The translations under genes and the position numbers were made by a program. Source: JBGTKH01 sp041744735 (GTDB lineage Bacteria > Planctomycetota > Planctomycetia > Pirellulales > Pirellulaceae). From it: DNA of 10,799 nucleotides. The first letter of the stretch is position 1; each line of letters starts with the position of its first letter. Location: the NCBI GenBank assembly GCA_041744735.1, contig JBGTKH010000451.1, forward strand, positions 1-10,799. The letters are read 5' to 3'. Of the stretch, positions 7,432-10,799 are shown in pieces. The notes under the pieces are model-generated. The model was not told where the DNA came from. It worked only from the letters and a program-made list of their open reading frames with translations, and made no database searches.

Positions 7432-10032
7432 TTATTTTCCGCCCGATGTGGCTTGTGGTTCGCGAAGGGGGAGAGGGAAGTCGAGTAGGTCGCCGTTGGG
7501 TTGGAAGCCGTTGCCGTCGATGTCGACGAAGATGGGGTTAGACACGGCGGTCGGGATGTGCAGTCCGTAAGTCGGTCCCATGACGGGGCCGAGCTGCAGG
7601 TCTTCACCGGTGGTGGCCACGATCACGTGCGTGTCGGATTTCAGTTCCAGCGGCAGCGTGGCATCGAACTTCACCACGCCATTGCCGAACCGGTCGGGCG
7701 TTTCGCGGCGCGTGAAGTTCAGCTTCTTTTCCGGCCGGCCGTTCAGGAAGATTTGCACGCGGTTCACGTCCAGCCAGTTCGGGCATTGTATGCGGACGTA
7801 CACTTCGGCTTTGCCGCCTGACGCCGACACGTCGTCGCCCGGAATGCCTTGTGACTTGCTCTTGTCCTTCAACTGCTCCTCGCCGGAAGCCGCCGGCGCG
7901 AGTGCCTTCAGCCGCACTTCCAGGAACGGCCCGTTGGTCATGATGACGTGGCCCGCTTCGGACGTGTGCACCATGTCCATTGTCTCGACCTTGGCCGGGT
8001 CGTCGGTGGGGCTCTTCAAGTAATTCCGCAAAAAGCCCGAGCCGTGGAAGTTGTAATGGGCGTCGGTGTTCACCACGCCGGGAACGCGATAGCCCAGGTT
8101 CAGCATTTGCATCCAATGAAAGATCGGATTGCGAGTGTCGCGGCCGCCGGGGTCGGCGGTGGGCGGCGTAAAGATGCCCTGAGGCGGATGCACTTCGACC
8201 ACGTCCATGAACCCGAACATCTTCTCAAAACCGCCGTCAGGTTTGCCGTCCAGATCCTTGTCGCCGATGATCTGCGCCAGGTTCGGATGATTGCCCTGCA
8301 CCAGCTTGTCGCTGTTGTTGTCCCACAGTGCGAGCCGTTCGATTTGCAAGATCGGGTTGGCGTCGGTCACTGGCGCACCGCCGTCTTGAGTGTGCGGCTT
8401 GTGGAGCAGCGGAAAGGCGTTTTGATGATTCACCGGCAGCGGGCTACCGGTCAGCTCCATGCCGGTGCACGTGGCCATCAAATGCTCGACGCCCAGCAGT
8501 TTCAAATGCGGCACATACGTGTCGATGCGATTGTGTTCCGTGCAGGGAGCGAATTCGATGTGTTCGCAGAGCAGATTCAGCACGCGGCCGAGTTGGCTCG
8601 ACGTGTTGTCGCCCGAGGGACTGGAGTGACTGTGGAAATCGCTGCTGACCCAGCCTGTGGTGTCGACGCTGCGAATCAGTTTCGCTTCGAGCCGCGTCTC
8701 CTTGCCGCGCTGCACCTCAATCTCTGTGTAGACGGCGTCATATTCGGGGCCGTAGCTAACAATCACGTCGTACTGGCCGGGCCCGATCTCTTGGCGGAAT
8801 GCGCCCGTGTGACTGTAATACAGATTCTGAATCGCGTAGGTGGCGCTGTCGGGTCCGAAGTTCGGATCGGCCGTGCCGTCCTTGCCGTGAAACGCCACCT
8901 TGCACGGAATCGGCCCGCCGCTCTCGTCCGTGATCTCGGCGACAACGTAGCCGCACGGTTCAAGCTGCACCGTGAATTGATCGGCGGCCGCTGTATCGAT
9001 CGCTTGCGTCGCCGTCGGCCTACCCAATGCGGCCACGCTGACTTCGTACTTTCCTTCGGACAAGTCAAACGACAGCGTTCCGTTTTCGTCGGCGCGACCG
9101 CTGGCATATGGATTCTGGTCTCCGGCGGCTGTGAGACTGATCATCGCCCCGTCGATCAGGCCCGCGGAATCTTTCGCTTGAATCGTGACGCGCTTGGTCG
9201 CCGATCCCGCGAGCCGGCTGGCGCTGCCTCGGACGTCGAACAGATTCGCGCCGGGAAAAATCCTTCGAGCGAGCGTAAACGTCGCGCCCGGTTCGATCGT
9301 GACACTGGCCTTGCCGTCTTTGACGTACTCGATCAGCGTTGCGCCGCGGCTGCTGCGGCGCGGTTCGTAACCTTCGACGACGATGCCATAGGCTTGGCGA
9401 AAGAATTCGTCGTGAGCCCAGAACAAGTTCGTCTTGGCGTCGGCGCCGAAAGTGAACGTGCGGTCGGCACGCATGGCGTCGGTCAACTCTTCAACGATCG
9501 GCTTGTCGAGCGAACTGTGACAGATCGTTTCCACCGATACGTACGGCTGGCCATCGGCCACAGTGTAGCGAACGGTGACCTGCGGCTTGTCCGCGACCGG
9601 CGCTGCTTTGCATTCCAGTGACACCGTCTTGCCGCGCGTGTTGATATTCTGACTGGCCGATTGACGCTTGCCGTCCGTGATGGCGACGGTGTCATTGGCC
9701 AATGTAAACGCATAGCGAGATGCACAGGGATAGTACGCGCTCAGTTGGTCGTTCAATTCGTCTCGCCGCGTCAAATCGATGATCGCACCGCCAACGCTGC
9801 GCACCGTCATGTTGGCGTTGCGTGTTCCGACCGGCTTGGCGATCACGACCACGATCGATTCGTTTCGCAGCACGTAATCGCCGTAGATACAGTCCACCTC
9901 TTTCCCTCGAGGAGCAAACTCGTCCCATGTTTCCGGCGTCAACGTGACGAGTTCCGCGGCAGGTGTCGTCGCGGCGGCGGAACACGAAGCAATCAAAGCT
10001 GCTATCAAGGCGGCGTGTAGAAATCGGCTCAT
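7432..10032 (-). CDS. Secreted CehA/McbA-type metallohydrolase (PHP fold) with regulatory-like beta domains
   Basis: An 866-residue exported protein. The N-terminus MSRFLHAALIAALIASC carries a signal peptide. IASC (14-17) fits a lipobox, so it may be a lipoprotein, although cleavage after the following Ala run is also possible. Residues about 28-270 are an N-terminal beta-rich region without a family call. Residues about 280-350 and 360-450 look like two carboxypeptidase-regulatory-like beta sandwiches (RVTIQAKDSAGLIDGAMISL; GYVVAEITDESGGPIPCKVAF). The PHP-type metal site begins with DFHSHS (465-470), then D475, TEH (498-500), GMELTG (524-529), NHPN (581-584) and NTDAHYNFHGSG (655-666). This is the pattern of the CehA/McbA hydrolases, of which CehA hydrolyses the carbamate carbaryl; the natural substrate here is unknown. 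The C-terminal region (about 735-845) is again beta-rich and ends with NPIFVDIDGNGFQPN. The start is at ATG 10032, without a clear Shine-Dalgarno. Confidence 0.92.
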   Translation of the reverse strand: MSRFLHAALIAALIASCSAAATTPAAELVTLTPETWDEFAPRGKEVDCIYGDYVLRNESIVVVIAKPVGTRNANMTVRSVGGAIIDLTRRDELNDQLSAYYPCASRYAFTLANDTVAITDGKRQSASQNINTRGKTVSLECKAAPVADKPQVTVRYTVADGQPYVSVETICHSSLDKPIVEELTDAMRADRTFTFGADAKTNLFWAHDEFFRQAYGIVVEGYEPRRSSRGATLIEYVKDGKASVTIEPGATFTLARRIFPGANLFDVRGSASRLAGSATKRVTIQAKDSAGLIDGAMISLTAAGDQNPYASGRADENGTLSFDLSEGKYEVSVAALGRPTATQAIDTAAADQFTVQLEPCGYVVAEITDESGGPIPCKVAFHGKDGTADPNFGPDSATYAIQNLYYSHTGAFRQEIGPGQYDVIVSYGPEYDAVYTEIEVQRGKETRLEAKLIRSVDTTGWVSSDFHSHSSPSGDNTSSQLGRVLNLLCEHIEFAPCTEHNRIDTYVPHLKLLGVEHLMATCTGMELTGSPLPVNHQNAFPLLHKPHTQDGGAPVTDANPILQIERLALWDNNSDKLVQGNHPNLAQIIGDKDLDGKPDGGFEKMFGFMDVVEVHPPQGIFTPPTADPGGRDTRNPIFHWMQMLNLGYRVPGVVNTDAHYNFHGSGFLRNYLKSPTDDPAKVETMDMVHTSEAGHVIMTNGPFLEVRLKALAPAASGEEQLKDKSKSQGIPGDDVSASGGKAEVYVRIQCPNWLDVNRVQIFLNGRPEKKLNFTRRETPDRFGNGVVKFDATLPLELKSDTHVIVATTGEDLQLGPVMGPTYGLHIPTAVSNPIFVDIDGNGFQPNGDLLDFPLPLREPQATSGGK

Positions 10033-10092
10033 GGCGGTGTCTCAACGATCTGGTGTGGGGTTGCGGGGATTCGGGCGTTTCCAAGTGACGCT

Positions 10093-10121
10093 AGTATTCC
10101 CGATTCCACGGCCGGAAGCAA
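10093..10121 (-). promoter_or_regulatory. Possible promoter for the metallohydrolase operon
   Basis: On the minus strand, TTGCTT (10121-10116) and AATACT (10098-10093) are 17 bp apart, giving a leader of roughly 55 nt. Agreement with the sigma-70 consensus is only 3/6 and 4/6, so this is a candidate only. Confidence 0.25.
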
Positions 10122-10157
10122 CTGCCGGACAAATTCGCCAGTGCGCGATTCGAATTT

Positions 10158-10387
10158 TGGAGTGCGGCGGCTCGTCGCCGCTTTAGAAGTTTTGGAGGTT
10201 CATGGAGGAAGCCATTTGCGGGGCCGGTCAATCCTGTCAAACATCCGAAATTCCTAGAGCTGTGACGAGTTACAGCACTCCAAAAATTTGAGAGACGTAT
10301 CGAGGTGGCGCGGACGCTCTCTTGTGGACTTGTCACGTTCGTCGGAAATCCGAAAATCCCAAAGCGGCGACGAGTCGCCGCACTCCA
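10158..10387. repeat. Three copies of a 24-nt hairpin repeat; outer copies form a 27-bp inverted repeat
   Basis: The hairpin unit is a 7-bp stem with loop CGAG followed by CACTCC. Copies are at 10159-10182 (minus), 10258-10281 (plus) and 10363-10386 (plus). The outer arms, extended to 10158-10184 and 10361-10387, are reverse complements with one mismatch in 27. The middle copy differs at five of 24 positions. Two stem pairs switch from G-C or C-G to T-A, and a third becomes a G-T wobble, so the stem is kept. Flanking bases are also related (ATCCGAAA before the middle and last copies; CCA-rich then ATTTG after). This looks like a REP/REPIN-type dispersed element. Confidence 0.85.
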
Positions 10388-10417
10388 TATTTGCCCGCAA
10401 CGTCAGGGGTAGGTCTG

Positions 10418-10444
10418 TTGGGGAAGCCCGCAACGCGGTATACT
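10418..10444 (+). promoter_or_regulatory. Possible promoter for the RRM protein gene
   Basis: TATACT (10439-10444) matches the -10 consensus at 5/6. The best -35, TTGGGG (10418-10423), is weak and only 15 bp away. A start near 10451 would give a leader of about 48 nt. Confidence 0.35.
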
Positions 10445-10485
10445 GCTTCGGAATTTGGTGTCCGGTCGAATCGTTGTATTGTTCA

Positions 10486-10490
10486 AAGGA
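10486..10490 (+). promoter_or_regulatory. Shine-Dalgarno AAGGA for the RRM protein gene
   Basis: AAGGA lies 8 nt before ATG 10499 and supports that start. Confidence 0.7.
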
Positions 10491-10498
10491 ACACGCTG

Positions 10499-10799
10499 AT
10501 GGCCAAGAAGCTGTATGTGGGAAATTTGCCGTGGTCGGTGACGTCTGCAGAATTGGAAACGATGTTTCAGGAGTATGGTGAGGTGATTTCCGCCGAATTG
10601 ATTGCTGACCGCGACACGGGCAGGTCGCGCGGGTTTGGCTTTGTGCAGATGGCGTCCGACGAAGATGCGGGCAAGGCCATCGACGGGCTCAACGGGAAGG
10701 ATTTAGACGGCCGCGAGTTGGTGGTGAATGAAGCTCGCGAGCGTGAATCTCGTGGCGGCGCGCGAGGCGGCGGCGGCAAGGGCGGCAGTGGGCCGCGAG
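10499..10799 (+). CDS. RRM-domain RNA-binding protein with glycine-rich tail (partial, runs off the edge)
   Basis: The first 100 residues are in view and no stop is reached. A single RNA-recognition motif spans about 4-79, with RNP2 LYVGNL (5-10) and RNP1 RGFGFVQM (44-51), both intact; their aromatic residues (Y6, F46, F48) are those that stack on RNA bases. The domain is followed by an Arg/Gly/Ser-rich tail beginning ERESRGGARGGGGKGG (81-96). The layout is that of the small bacterial and cyanobacterial glycine-rich RNA-binding proteins, which act as RNA chaperones and are often cold-responsive. Cold regulation here is not shown by the sequence. Total length is probably 100-150 residues, an inference from the family. 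The gene is preceded by AAGGA at 8 nt and a possible -10 box; it diverges from the metallohydrolase gene. Confidence 0.93.
   Translation, partial: MAKKLYVGNLPWSVTSAELETMFQEYGEVISAELIADRDTGRSRGFGFVQMASDEDAGKAIDGLNGKDLDGRELVVNEARERESRGGARGGGGKGGSGPR

Larger units (their letters stand above)
10033..10498. other. Intergenic region between divergent genes, carrying hairpin repeats
   Basis: About 470 bp with no gene. It holds the promoters of the metallohydrolase (minus) and the RRM protein (plus). Between these is a block of three hairpin repeats (10158-10387). Short frames crossing the repeats (for example ending ECGGSSPL on the plus strand) are translations of the repeat and are not accepted as genes. 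Confidence 0.7.

Noticed and set aside
7948..9621. 557-residue plus-strand frame opposite the metallohydrolase
   Set aside because: The minus-strand protein has a signal peptide and a complete PHP metal site. The plus frame shows no domain and is an antisense shadow.
10288..10581. 97-residue plus-strand frame across the hairpin repeat and into the RRM gene
   Set aside because: It overlaps the RRM start in another frame and its middle (GDESPHS) is translated repeat sequence.

Overview
The window reads as chromosomal DNA of a planctomycete, most likely of the Pirellulales group. This is an inference from gene content and style, since no rRNA or other marker is present. The supporting signs are a secreted CehA/McbA-type metallohydrolase paired with a small uncharacterised protein, weak or absent Shine-Dalgarno sequences before several large genes, moderately high GC content, and intergenic DNA filled with palindromic hairpin repeats.

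Layout. Positions 109-3347 (+) hold a ribose-type (CUT2) sugar ABC importer: a double-cassette ATPase overlapping by 4 bp an unusually long permease, with about 240 extra residues between its two conserved halves. The substrate-binding protein is not in view and may lie upstream of the window. A near-perfect 29-bp inverted repeat (3373-3466) follows. Next is the wreck of an MFS transporter (3484-3794), in which an N-terminal piece is joined out of frame to a C-terminal piece. After three related palindromes (3858-4033) comes a 518-residue GNAT acetyltransferase / carbon-nitrogen hydrolase fusion (4096-5652, +). A symmetrical repeat block (5669-5880) then leads into a small, possibly ribbon-helix-helix, protein on the minus strand (5886-6071). 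A gene-free stretch precedes a HicB-HicA toxin-antitoxin pair (6440-6879, +). On the minus strand, a secreted PHP-type metallohydrolase (10032-7432) is followed 21 bp later by a 161-residue conserved-looking protein of unknown function (7410-6925). The last intergenic region (10033-10498) carries three copies of a 24-nt hairpin. The window ends inside an RRM RNA-binding protein (10499 to the edge, +).

How the parts fit. The ATPase and permease are clearly one transcription unit, and HicB and HicA are another. The metallohydrolase and the 161-residue protein are probably co-transcribed. The other genes look like independent units separated by repeats. I see no integrase, transposase, CRISPR array, tRNA or large defence system. 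The most distinctive features are the enlarged permease, the gutted MFS gene, and several unrelated families of inverted hairpin repeats placed between genes. One of these families shows paired base changes that preserve its stem.
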